Positions 1 through 6,883 of a stretch of DNA of 6,951 nt are shown one piece after another. Below the pieces are notes generated by a model. That model saw nothing but the letters and a program-made list of their open reading frames with translations. It ran no database searches and was not told the origin of the DNA. A program made the position numbers and the translations under genes. Every line of letters begins with the position of its first letter. Within the stretch, counting starts at the first letter, position 1. This DNA is from Spirochaeta sp. (GTDB taxonomy: Bacteria > Spirochaetota > Spirochaetia > Spirochaetales_E > Spirochaetaceae_B), in the NCBI GenBank assembly GCA_030590585.1, contig JAUUYD010000126.1, positions 1-6,951 on the forward strand, read 5' to 3'.

Positions 1-2
1 GA

Positions 3-1424
3 CTCATTGTAGGAACCACAATACATGGTGAACCTATACAACAGGCATTGATAACCTATGTATCATTATCCATCGGTGACGGATTGGTCTCTCAAGTTCC
101 TGTATTGCTGGTATCAGTCGCAACAGGTTTGATCGTGACTCGCTCCATCAGTGAAGGCAGTTTCGGAGATGATGTAAAAGAACAATTTTCACGTCAGTCA
201 ACAATTTATTATGTAGCCGCCGCATTCATGGCAGTTATGGGCGTACTGCCGGGGTTTCCCTGGTATCTGATGCTCCCGCTGGCGGGAGTCACCGGTTTTC
301 TGGCCTACAGACTCAGCCGTAATCAGAAAGCGGAAGCCGGTGCCGCTGAATTGGAAAAGAATGCTGAAAGTACCGAGCCCCAGGAGATATCACCAGTAGT
401 TCCCCTCGATCCCATTTCCCTGGAGCTGGGTTTTGGCTTGATACCTCTTGTAGACAAGGACCAGGGGGCGGAGCTGCTGGAAAGGGTAACCAGGATTCGT
501 AAGGAAGCGGCCCTGGATCTGGGACTTGTTGTACCTCGAATACGTATCATGGACAATATGCGTCTTGAACCATCGGAATATGCCTTCAAACTCAGGGGCA
601 CCGAGGTTGGCAGAGCTGTTATCCGTATGGGTCATTTCATGGCAATAAATCCCGGTGGTGACCGGGAGCAGCTTGAAGGTGAACCCACTGCCGATCCTGC
701 ATTCGGCTTACCGGCAATATGGATTACAGAGGGTGAACGGGAAAAAGCCGAACGTGCCGGCTACACAGTTGTAGACGGACCATCTATCATAGCAACTCAT
801 TTGACTGAGATACTCAAACACCACGCCGGTGAAATCCTGGGGCGGCAGGAAATCCGTTCCATGCTGGATACCCTGAAAAAAGATTATTCAGCTGTTGTTG
901 ATGAGGTTACCAAAGCTTTTTCTCTTGGTGAAATACAGAAAATCCTTCAGGGACTTCTTAAAGAACAGGTCAGTATCAGAAATCTGGTAGCAATATTGGA
1001 GACTCTTGGTGATTTTTCTTCCATATCCAAGGACACAGGCTATCTGATAGAAAAAACCAGACAGTCTCTGGGCAGACAGATCTGTCTGCAATATGCGGAT
1101 GATAAAAGATCGCTTCATGTGCTGACAATCAATCCTTCGGTGGAAAAAATAATTATTGATTCCAGGATGGAGACAGCTACCGGAGACATAGCGGCACTGG
1201 AGCCTGATTTTCAGAGAAACTGGGTTAATGCCGTTGCAAATGCGGTTAAAAAAGCTCGTGATACAGGTGCCTGGCCGGTAATATTGTGCAGTGAGTCAGC
1301 AAGACCGTTAGTTCGTTCAACAACAGTCAGGGAGATGCCTGACTTAGTTATACTATCAGTACCGGAGATTTCCGAGGGTATACAAATCGATTCCCTCGGT
1401 GAAATCCGGTTAGGAGAATCCTGA
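3..1424 (+). CDS. flhA: Flagellar export-gate protein FlhA, 5'-truncated by window edge
   Basis: FlhA is the inner-membrane export-gate subunit of the flagellar type III secretion system; its cytoplasmic domain docks export substrates and chaperones. The frame is open from base 3 without a stop, so the gene enters from the left. About 473 C-terminal residues are present out of a usual ~690-700, so the first membrane helices and the FHIPEP signature are missing. Visible in order: the conserved stretch TIGDGLV-like SIGDGLVSQVP followed by a helix ending GLIVTR, two further hydrophobic segments (about bases 207-315, YYVAAAFMAVMG and LMLPLAGVTGFLAY), a charged linker, then the FlhA cytoplasmic domain. 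Diagnostic blocks there are LELGFGLIPLVD, LGLVVPRIRIMDNM, DPAFGLPAIWI, GYTVVDGPSIIATHL and LGRQEIRSMLD. The TTG at 48 is an internal Leu codon, not a start. The stop overlaps the flhF start by one base (TGATG). Identification is secure from family motifs and the flhF/flhG neighbours. Confidence 0.97.
   Translation, partial: LIVGTTIHGEPIQQALITYVSLSIGDGLVSQVPVLLVSVATGLIVTRSISEGSFGDDVKEQFSRQSTIYYVAAAFMAVMGVLPGFPWYLMLPLAGVTGFLAYRLSRNQKAEAGAAELEKNAESTEPQEISPVVPLDPISLELGFGLIPLVDKDQGAELLERVTRIRKEAALDLGLVVPRIRIMDNMRLEPSEYAFKLRGTEVGRAVIRMGHFMAINPGGDREQLEGEPTADPAFGLPAIWITEGEREKAERAGYTVVDGPSIIATHLTEILKHHAGEILGRQEIRSMLDTLKKDYSAVVDEVTKAFSLGEIQKILQGLLKEQVSIRNLVAILETLGDFSSISKDTGYLIEKTRQSLGRQICLQYADDKRSLHVLTINPSVEKIIIDSRMETATGDIAALEPDFQRNWVNAVANAVKKARDTGAWPVILCSESARPLVRSTTVREMPDLVILSVPEISEGIQIDSLGEIRLGES
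1072..1089. repeat. Perfect 18-bp palindrome inside flhA
   Basis: GCAGACAGATCTGTCTGC is its own reverse complement; pairing stops at 1071/1090. As RNA it could form a 7-bp stem with a GAUC loop. It falls in the codons for Gly-Arg-Gln-Ile-Cys-Leu-Gln in the FlhA cytoplasmic domain. No function is assigned. Confidence 0.6.
1412..1416 (+). promoter_or_regulatory. Shine-Dalgarno site for flhF
   Basis: AGGAG lies inside the last codons of flhA, 7 bases before the ATG at 1424. It supports that ATG, which shares its A with the flhA TGA stop, and suggests coupled translation of flhA and flhF. Confidence 0.75.
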
Positions 1425-2644
1425 TGCCTCACTATTTCAGTGAACATGGAAAAACCCATCTTGAAGTCATTGAACGTATAAAAAGTAAATATGGGGACCG
1501 TGCCAATATACAGATACAGAAAGTTATTCCGGCACCGGGCATACCCGGGCTGTTCGGTAAAGTTCATTATGAGTATCGGGGATACTTACGGAGCAATGAT
1601 GAAACTCGGGCAGTGCAGAAAACCCGTGATAATGAAACACGCGCAGCCATTCTGTCTGCAGCTGGAAAAACTATTGTTCCCTCCGCCATCGAGGAGAATC
1701 AGGAAAATTCTGAAGAAAAAATCGGTGTTGTGCTGAAGGAAATCAGGGATTTAAAAGGTCAGCTTGCAATCAGTGCGTCAACACCCCCTCCGGAACCATT
1801 CCCAGTTCTGTCTGAATTGTCAGATATTTTAAAGGACAACGATTTCGATCAGGACTATATCAAAGAGATACTTAATTCACTCAGGCACAATCAAAGTGCT
1901 GTTGATCTTGAGAATAGAGGACTCGTTCATCATGCCGCCGCTGTACTCATTGCCGGCAGTGTTACATATTTTCAAAAAGAATTATCCGATGGTCCAAGGA
2001 TATTTATCCTGGTAGGACCCACCGGTGTTGGAAAAACAACCACAATCGCCAAACTTGCGGCTGTTCATGGTCTTTCAGGCAGCAGATCGGATGTGCGGAT
2101 TATCACGGTAGACAGTTTCCGCATTGGTGCCCGGGCCCAGGTGGAAACTTATGGTGAAATTATGGGAATACCGGTAAAAGCCGTAGATGATTACGATGAA
2201 TTACGCAAACAGGTGGCCCTGGCTGCAGAGGCCGATTTAATTCTTGTAGATACCATCGGTAAGAGTCCAAGGGATAAATCAAAGATTGAGGAAATGAGAC
2301 AGCTTCTTTCAGCTTGTGGAGAGAAAGCTGAAGTTCATCTTGCCTTAAGTGCAACCACAAAGACAGCAGATTTGAGGCAGATTATGACTCAATTCGAATC
2401 TTTCAGTTATATTTCGGTCGTTCTAACCAAACTGGATGAAACTTCCTGTGTCGGGAACCTTGTGAGTGCCATATCAACAAGTGGTATTCCATTAAGTTAT
2501 CTTACAGATGGGCAAAGTGTCCCGGTTGACATAGCCGTTGCCTCGCCCATCCGGCTATTATCAAGATTAAGAGGGCTGGAGTATGAACAGTCCGTACTTG
2601 AAGAACAATATCCCGCTGCAGATCTTACAGCAGCCTGGAGATGA
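1424..2644 (+). CDS. flhF: SRP-family GTPase FlhF, flagellar placement factor
   Basis: FlhF is the third SRP-type GTPase, with Ffh and FtsY. It acts at the membrane with FlhG to set where and how many flagella are built; in Borrelia it has been reported to affect number and configuration of periplasmic flagella. At 406 aa it has normal family length. The N-terminal ~115 residues form the basic, variable B region (EVIERIKSKYG, PGIPGLFGKVHYEYRGYL). The helical N domain follows, then the G domain with P-loop GPTGVGKTT (198-206), G2 block DSFRIGARAQ (from D230), G3 block DTIGKSPRD (276-284) and G4 TKLDE (335-339). G3 has Ile-Gly-Lys where SRP GTPases usually have Ala-Gly-Arg; FlhF proteins are known to vary here. 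The start is ATG 1424, with AGGAG 7 bases upstream and a one-base overlap with flhA. flhG follows immediately, as expected for this pair. Confidence 0.96.
   Translation: MPHYFSEHGKTHLEVIERIKSKYGDRANIQIQKVIPAPGIPGLFGKVHYEYRGYLRSNDETRAVQKTRDNETRAAILSAAGKTIVPSAIEENQENSEEKIGVVLKEIRDLKGQLAISASTPPPEPFPVLSELSDILKDNDFDQDYIKEILNSLRHNQSAVDLENRGLVHHAAAVLIAGSVTYFQKELSDGPRIFILVGPTGVGKTTTIAKLAAVHGLSGSRSDVRIITVDSFRIGARAQVETYGEIMGIPVKAVDDYDELRKQVALAAEADLILVDTIGKSPRDKSKIEEMRQLLSACGEKAEVHLALSATTKTADLRQIMTQFESFSYISVVLTKLDETSCVGNLVSAISTSGIPLSYLTDGQSVPVDIAVASPIRLLSRLRGLEYEQSVLEEQYPAADLTAAWR
2637..2640 (+). promoter_or_regulatory. Shine-Dalgarno site that decides the flhG start
   Basis: GGAG ends directly against the ATG at 2641, which is too close for that codon, but lies 6 bases before the in-frame ATG at 2647. 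No other purine-rich site is seen 5-10 bases before 2641. This favours 2647 as the flhG start. Confidence 0.6.
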
Positions 2645-2646
2645 GA

Positions 2647-3525
2647 ATGGGTGATCAGGCAGAAAAACTTCGAGAAATTGTAAAGGCTCAAAGTAATGGT
2701 TCAACCTCATCGAGTGAAAAGAAAACCCGTATCATTGCAGTTACCAGTGGTAAAGGCGGTGTCGGTAAAACCAACATGTCCATCAATATGGCCATTGCTT
2801 ATTCCAGATTGGGTAAGAAGGTTCTGGTTCTTGATGCCGATCTGGGTTTGGCAAACGTCAATGTCGTCTTGGGAGTTATACCGAAATTCAACCTTTATCA
2901 TGTAATCCGAAAACAGAAAATGATGAAGGATATTATTCTTGATACGCCCTATGGAATACAGATTGTTGCAGGTGCTTCCGGATTCAGCCGAATAGCAAAT
3001 CTATCAGAGGATGAGAGGCGGAATTTTGTCAGTGAACTTACAGCATTGGCAGATGCTGACATTATAATAATTGATACCAGTGCCGGTGTGAGTTCCAACG
3101 TTCTGGCCTTTGTTGAAGCCGCTGATGAAGCTATCATAGTAACTACCCCTGAGCCGACTGCAATTACCGATGCTTACGGGATTATCAAGATTATTTCCAC
3201 AGAGATTGACGATCTGGATCTTGGGTTGAAGCTCATCGTCAACAGAGTTGCAAGTGTTACCGAGGCTAAGAAAGTTGCTCAGCGGGTCATCAATATAACA
3301 GGTCAGTTCCTCAATGTGAAAGTTGATTATCTGGGATTTGTTTATGACGATTCGGCGGTGCCGGCAGCGGTTCGCAAGCAGCGGCCCTTTATCGTTAGCG
3401 ATCCACGATGCCGGGCTTCTCAATGCATGCAGCATATCGTAGGCCGGCTGGAAAAAGTAGAATACAGGGAAGGAGGTGGAGTCTCCCGTTTCCTCAAACG
3501 TCTCTTCGGACGGCTGGACAGTTGA
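2647..3525 (+). CDS. flhG: MinD/ParA-like ATPase FlhG (FleN/YlxH), flagellar number regulator
   Basis: FlhG is a membrane-cycling ATPase that restrains flagellar number and stimulates the GTPase of FlhF. It is 292 aa from ATG 2647. Residues 1-12 carry the DQAxxLR element (DQAEKLR at 3-9), matching the N-terminal FlhF-activating segment described for YlxH/FlhG. The deviant Walker A motif is KGGVGKT (36-42), with both the signature and catalytic lysines. The VLDADLGLANVNVVLG block follows (D63 and D65), then Walker B IIIIDTSAG (D143), TTPEPTAITDAY and a LIVNRVAS nucleotide-base motif (N199). The C-terminus, SRFLKRLFGRL (280-290), is an amphipathic basic helix like the MinD membrane-targeting sequence. 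The alternative ATG at 2641 adds only Met-Arg and makes a 4-base ATGA overlap with flhF, but lacks a well-spaced ribosome site. A MinD proper is less likely given the flhF partner and the DQA element. Confidence 0.94.
   Translation: MGDQAEKLREIVKAQSNGSTSSSEKKTRIIAVTSGKGGVGKTNMSINMAIAYSRLGKKVLVLDADLGLANVNVVLGVIPKFNLYHVIRKQKMMKDIILDTPYGIQIVAGASGFSRIANLSEDERRNFVSELTALADADIIIIDTSAGVSSNVLAFVEAADEAIIVTTPEPTAITDAYGIIKIISTEIDDLDLGLKLIVNRVASVTEAKKVAQRVINITGQFLNVKVDYLGFVYDDSAVPAAVRKQRPFIVSDPRCRASQCMQHIVGRLEKVEYREGGGVSRFLKRLFGRLDS
3470..3478 (+). other. Strong Shine-Dalgarno-like run with no start codon at normal distance
   Basis: AAGGAGGTG is close to a full anti-16S match. It encodes Glu-Gly-Gly in flhG. 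In the frame of the next gene, the only start codon nearby is the GTG at 3476, which overlaps the run itself, and no start sits 5-10 bases downstream. It may be a by-product of glycine codons or a ribosome-loading or pausing site for the downstream gene. Confidence 0.35.
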
Positions 3526-3535
3526 CGGCAATTTT

Positions 3536-4108
3536 GTGGTCGCCTATTCTGAGGATGGGAAACGCGAATCTGTGATTAATAACGTACGCTGGAAATTTGT
3601 AGCTGTAATTGCCATTATCGCCATGGCTGTATCTCTGCTGAGCGGAGGTTTGGGCGGTATCCGTTTTGGTGTTCTTATCACGAGGGTTTTGATTGGAGGC
3701 GTCGTCTTCGGGGTGTTTGCAGTCGTTCTGAACCTTCTGATAGCCAGGGTCTTTCCTGAAATCCTGGATGATGGTGACTCCATGGAGGCAAATGAGGCTG
3801 TCACGAATGATTCCGAGACACTCGGCAGTCGTGTTGATATTGTATTGCCCTCAGAAACACCGGAAGTATTGGATTCATCGGAATTTGTAACGGATTCCGG
3901 CGTGGATAATGAGGAAGCAGCAGAAATGGATCATGTTGACGAGGATAAAATGGACAATCTTGACAAATTTTCAGGATCCTTTTCAGATACTGAAGACGAA
4001 AAGATTGGATCGGGTAGACCAACTTTCAAAGGCCCCGATGGAGAGCATGACGCGGAGGAATTAGCGCAAGCTATTCACACAGTAATTACTAGAGACGAGA
4101 AAGGTTAG
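3536..4108 (+). CDS. Uncharacterised two-helix membrane protein with acidic cytoplasmic tail
   Basis: I cannot name this protein. From GTG 3536 it is 190 aa: a short charged start, then a basic patch (VRWK) leading into a first hydrophobic helix (about 20-36), a glycine turn GGLGGIRFG, a second hydrophobic helix (about 51-70), then an acidic tail of 113 residues with about 34 Asp/Glu against 8 Lys/Arg. The tail looks largely disordered except near VDIVLPSE and the helical end [19 protein letters not shown], which may be a short binding element. The start is uncertain. GTG 3476 would overlap flhG by 50 bases and read through its tail helix codons; GTG 3536 sits 10 bases after the flhG stop without a clear ribosome site; GTG 3572 would start just before the first helix and has GGGA 11 bases upstream. 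The place between flhG and fliA suggests a motility role, perhaps as a membrane anchor or adaptor. That role is inference from context alone. Confidence 0.8.
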   Translation: MVAYSEDGKRESVINNVRWKFVAVIAIIAMAVSLLSGGLGGIRFGVLITRVLIGGVVFGVFAVVLNLLIARVFPEILDDGDSMEANEAVTNDSETLGSRVDIVLPSETPEVLDSSEFVTDSGVDNEEAAEMDHVDEDKMDNLDKFSGSFSDTEDEKIGSGRPTFKGPDGEHDAEELAQAIHTVITRDEKG

Positions 4109-4113
4109 GTTCG

Positions 4114-4908
4114 ATGGCCGACGATGACATGAAAATTGCCGGAATACCGGAGAAAGAGCTCTGGCATCAGTATCGCAAAAAAAGAGATCAATCCATACGT
4201 GATTCGATTGTTAAACAGTATGCACCCCTGGTGAAATATGTCGCCGGAAAAGTATCTGTCGGTATGCCTCAGAATGTGGATTTTGACGACTTGGTAGGTT
4301 TCGGTATTTTCGGGCTTTTTGATGCGATTGAAAAATTCGATCCGGATAAACATGTCAAATTTAAAACCTATGCGGTAACACGAATCCGCGGTGCTATTTT
4401 TGATGAACTCAGATCCATTGACTGGGTTCCACGGTCAGTCAGGCAGAAAACCCGTGAAATTGACGATACCGTGCAGCATCTTGAAGCCAAATTGGGCCGA
4501 TCAGCATCCGATGAAGAAGTAGCCGGTGAAATGGGTATGAGCATTTCCCAGTACAACCAGATGATGCTTAAAGTAAGTGGAACTTCAATGCTTTCACTGA
4601 ATGATGTCTGGTATACAGGTGAAGATAACGACAAAATATCCATTGTTGAGAGCATAGAATCGCCGAACTCTCTCAGACCGGATGCCATTGCTGAAAAGGG
4701 TGAAATGCGCCGGGTGATAGTTGAGGCAATCAACGAACTTCCCGAGAAAGAGAAAAAAGTACTTGTTCTTTACTATTATGAAGACCTTACCCTCAAAGAG
4801 ATTGGTAAAGTACTGGATGTTACCGAGTCCCGTATTTCTCAACTCCATACGAAAGCTATTAGCCGGCTGCGGGTGAAACTTACAAATATGAAAAAAGGAA
4901 TCTTTTAG
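4114..4908 (+). CDS. fliA: Flagellar RNA polymerase sigma factor, sigma-28 FliA/WhiG family
   Basis: This sigma-70-family factor of the FliA/WhiG/SigD group directs RNA polymerase to late flagellar and chemotaxis promoters. At 264 aa it has full family length. Region 2 spans about 36-112, with core-binding [21 protein letters not shown] and the -10 recognition segment [28 protein letters not shown], whose RIRGAIxDELR and DWVPRSVR blocks mark this subfamily. Region 3 covers about 113-165 ([19 protein letters not shown]). Region 4 starts at LPEKEKKVL (209), and its helix-turn-helix LTLKEIG...[10 protein letters not shown] ends at SRLR (253). The start is ATG 4114, 5 bases after the previous stop, with AAAGG 9 bases and AGG 4 bases upstream; ATG 4129 is a weaker option. 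The stop overlaps a GTG that may begin fapA. No anti-sigma factor (FlgM) is encoded in the window. Spirochaete annotations often label it whiG. Confidence 0.96.
   Translation: MADDDMKIAGIPEKELWHQYRKKRDQSIRDSIVKQYAPLVKYVAGKVSVGMPQNVDFDDLVGFGIFGLFDAIEKFDPDKHVKFKTYAVTRIRGAIFDELRSIDWVPRSVRQKTREIDDTVQHLEAKLGRSASDEEVAGEMGMSISQYNQMMLKVSGTSMLSLNDVWYTGEDNDKISIVESIESPNSLRPDAIAEKGEMRRVIVEAINELPEKEKKVLVLYYYEDLTLKEIGKVLDVTESRISQLHTKAISRLRVKLTNMKKGIF
4896..4899 (+). promoter_or_regulatory. Shine-Dalgarno site for fapA, serving a double start
   Basis: AGGA lies in the last codons of fliA, 8 bases before GTG 4908 and 11 bases before ATG 4911. The junction reads TAGTGATG, so the fliA stop shares a base with the GTG and the ATG follows at once. 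Spacing favours GTG, codon strength favours ATG; the products differ by one residue. Confidence 0.55.
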
Positions 4909-4910
4909 TG

Positions 4911-6878
4911 ATGATCGGTCTCGATGATTTCAGGGAAAAGATGAAAACCGAGATCGAGAAGACAAAACAGATGAAAAGCGTCCAGATTTCTGGAAAGAAT
5001 CTGGATGATGCTCTTTCTCAAGCCTCTTTAGAGCTTGGGCTGCCGTTAAGAGTTCTTGAATATGAAATCCTTGATCGCGGGAAAACAGGGTTTCTTGGTA
5101 TCAAAGGTTCACCCTGCAGAATAATTGCTTACGAATCCGTTACTGGGAAGTCAGACAGGAAAGAGATTAGTCTCGAAGATGAGCTCGACCTGAAATCTTA
5201 TGATCAGGATGATGTTCCCATGACAACCGACGCCAATGGCCGATTGTCTGTTCGTCTGGATTCTGATGGAGCATGGGCAAAGGTTTTTCCTGCCATTGGT
5301 GAAGGCATACCGATTATTCAAGAAGATATTGCTGGAAAGCTTCAAGATCGGGGCATCATGGAACCGGACATGGACATCATTGCAGCTCTGGTTCAGCAGG
5401 CCGATGAAATGTGGGTGAAGGTTGGTGAATTCAGCTATAACCCTGCTAATGATGCTTTAAGTTCACTTGAAGTAACTGAAGAAGGCATGAAGGCCTTTAT
5501 TAAAGTTTCAGAACCCGGTCCCGGGGGTGCGGATATGTCTGTAGATGACATCCGGGGCTTTCTGGCTAATAACAGCATTGTATTCGGGATACTTGAAGAA
5601 GCTCTGCAGGATTTTGAGGATTTCCCCATATTTGACACTCCTTTTTTGGCAGCTGAAGGAACGGTCCCTGTAAACGGTGCAGAAGCCAAGGTAATTTACA
5701 ATTTCGAAACCGAACCTGACAAGATACATATACAGGAGCGGGATGACGGCAGTGTCGACTTCAAGGAACTCAACAAATATCAGAATGTTGTAAAAGGTCA
5801 GCCCCTGGCTCGAAAAGTTTCACCGGAACCCGGTAAAGACGGACGAACCGTTTACGGACGCTATATCACTGCTCAGGACGGCAGGGATATGGAGATTGGA
5901 TTGGGTAAGAATGTATCCATAACCGATAACGGGGCAACTGTAGTTGCTACTGCCAGCGGTCATGTCATGTTGAAAGGCGGGAAGATTACTGTCGAAACCA
6001 TATTGGTGATTCCGGGAAGTGTTGATGGAAGAACCGGAAATGTGAATGCTCTGGGATCTGTTGAAATCAAGGGCAATGTTGAAGACGGATATTCAGTAAC
6101 CGCTCAGGGGAAAATTGAAGTCTCCGGGTATGTCGGAAAAGCTAATCTCAATGCCGGAGGTGATATTGTTGTTTCCCGGGGTATCAACGGAGGAGAGGGC
6201 ATTGAATTCGGGAATATAACAGCCGGTAAGTCAATCTGGTCTTCATTTATTCAGAATTCCCAGGCTGTTGCAGGGGAGTATGTCATCGTCAGTGCCGGTA
6301 TCGTCAATTCAGATGTGGTTTCTCAAAAGAAAGTTCTATGTAAAGGCCGCCGTGCAAAAATTGTCGGTGGACATGTAAGGGCCTCGGAAGAGGTTAACGC
6401 TGTAATTTTAGGCTCTGCAGGCGGTTCGGAAACTTTGATTGAGGTTGGATTTGACCCGACAGCGAAAGAAGAAATCGAGCAGCTTAATGAGCAGCGTACT
6501 GCCATCGAAACCGAACGGGATACTGTTGATTTAAACCTTCAGGGACTTAAACGCCAGGTTCGTATGCAGCGCCGAAGGCTGTCGAAAGAAAAAGAACAGC
6601 TCTTCGAAGAGCTGAGGGTGCAGCATAATGAACTCCATAAAAAGCTGCTGTCCGTTGATGATGAAATAGAGAAGAAGCAGGAGTACCTGGATTCACTGCT
6701 CATGCACGGAAAAGTATCAGCCGCTAAAAAGGTACTTGCCGGAGTTATACTGAGGATTAGGGATGTGGAATATGTTGTAAAGGAACCATATGAAAGTCCT
6801 GTAACGTTCATATTGGAAGATGATTATATCCGTACTGTTAAATTCCAGGATATTGAGGAAGATCTGATCCGGAGGTAA
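4911..6878 (+). CDS. fapA: FapA-family (DUF342) flagellar assembly protein with N-terminal Jag_N-like domain
   Basis: FapA proteins are polymer-like cytoplasmic proteins linked to flagellar assembly; in Vibrio vulnificus FapA is needed for early assembly and binds EIIA-Glc. This copy is 655 aa from ATG 4911 (one more from GTG 4908). Residues ~22-75 resemble the Jag_N domain of KhpB/Jag: VQISGKNLDDALSQASLELG followed by KTGFLGIKG at 58-66. A FapA N-terminal region follows from about 100, with blocks EVTEEGMKAFIKV, GTVPVNG, VDFKELN and VVKGQPLARKVSPEPG. A glycine-rich repeat region then spans about 334-515 (GNVNALGSVEIKGNV, AGGDIVVSRGINGG, KIVGGHVRASEEV), predicted to be a right-handed beta-helix. 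Residues ~517-600 form a charged coiled coil, and a beta-rich tail ends the protein. No signal peptide or membrane helix is seen, so it should be cytoplasmic. Coupling to fliA supports a motility role, but the molecular job in spirochaetes is not known to me. Confidence 0.93.
   Translation: MIGLDDFREKMKTEIEKTKQMKSVQISGKNLDDALSQASLELGLPLRVLEYEILDRGKTGFLGIKGSPCRIIAYESVTGKSDRKEISLEDELDLKSYDQDDVPMTTDANGRLSVRLDSDGAWAKVFPAIGEGIPIIQEDIAGKLQDRGIMEPDMDIIAALVQQADEMWVKVGEFSYNPANDALSSLEVTEEGMKAFIKVSEPGPGGADMSVDDIRGFLANNSIVFGILEEALQDFEDFPIFDTPFLAAEGTVPVNGAEAKVIYNFETEPDKIHIQERDDGSVDFKELNKYQNVVKGQPLARKVSPEPGKDGRTVYGRYITAQDGRDMEIGLGKNVSITDNGATVVATASGHVMLKGGKITVETILVIPGSVDGRTGNVNALGSVEIKGNVEDGYSVTAQGKIEVSGYVGKANLNAGGDIVVSRGINGGEGIEFGNITAGKSIWSSFIQNSQAVAGEYVIVSAGIVNSDVVSQKKVLCKGRRAKIVGGHVRASEEVNAVILGSAGGSETLIEVGFDPTAKEEIEQLNEQRTAIETERDTVDLNLQGLKRQVRMQRRRLSKEKEQLFEELRVQHNELHKKLLSVDDEIEKKQEYLDSLLMHGKVSAAKKVLAGVILRIRDVEYVVKEPYESPVTFILEDDYIRTVKFQDIEEDLIRR
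6597..6614. repeat. Perfect 18-bp palindrome inside fapA
   Basis: CAGCTCTTCGAAGAGCTG is its own reverse complement and is aligned exactly to six codons (Gln-Leu-Phe-Glu-Glu-Leu) in the coiled coil of FapA. Pairing stops at 6596/6615. As RNA it could form a 7-bp stem with a UCGA loop. No function is assigned. Confidence 0.6.
6871..6875 (+). promoter_or_regulatory. Shine-Dalgarno site for the last gene
   Basis: GGAGG is embedded in the last codons of fapA, with 8 bases to the ATG at 6884. Its strength and spacing support the reality of the truncated downstream gene. Confidence 0.75.
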
Positions 6879-6883
6879 TACTG

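Noticed and set aside
48..50. TTG as a start codon for flhA
   Set aside because: The frame stays open to base 3 and the upstream residues (LIVGTTIHGEPIQQA) continue the FlhA pattern, so this is an internal Leu codon of a truncated gene.
650..667. GC-rich hairpin TCCCGGT-GGTG-ACCGGGA resembling a terminator stem
   Set aside because: It sits in the middle of flhA coding sequence and no T-run follows; a 7-bp stem of this kind is expected by chance.
1535..1548. Small inverted repeat CCGGG-CATA-CCCGG in flhF
   Set aside because: Only 5 bp of stem, no T-run, inside coding sequence for the Pro-Gly-Ile-Pro-Gly segment; not a terminator or operator.
1211..1567. Minus-strand open frame across the flhA/flhF junction
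   Set aside because: It spans the ends of two secure genes, has no family features, and is best explained as a shadow of them.
1491..1736. Second plus-strand frame inside flhF
   Set aside because: It overlaps flhF entirely, and its product is Arg/Lys/Pro-rich with no domain; the FlhF frame carries the conserved N-terminal motifs.
3004..3531. Long open frame on the minus strand opposite flhG
   Set aside because: It lies fully inside a well-supported ATPase gene on the other strand, has no ribosome site or recognisable domain, and its translation is Cys/Asn-rich in the manner of an antisense shadow.
3476..3535. Extension of the membrane-protein gene to GTG 3476
   Set aside because: It would overlap flhG by 50 bases in a region under constraint for the FlhG tail helix, and the added residues are Ser/Val-rich without pattern. 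It is kept as a possibility but not used as the start.
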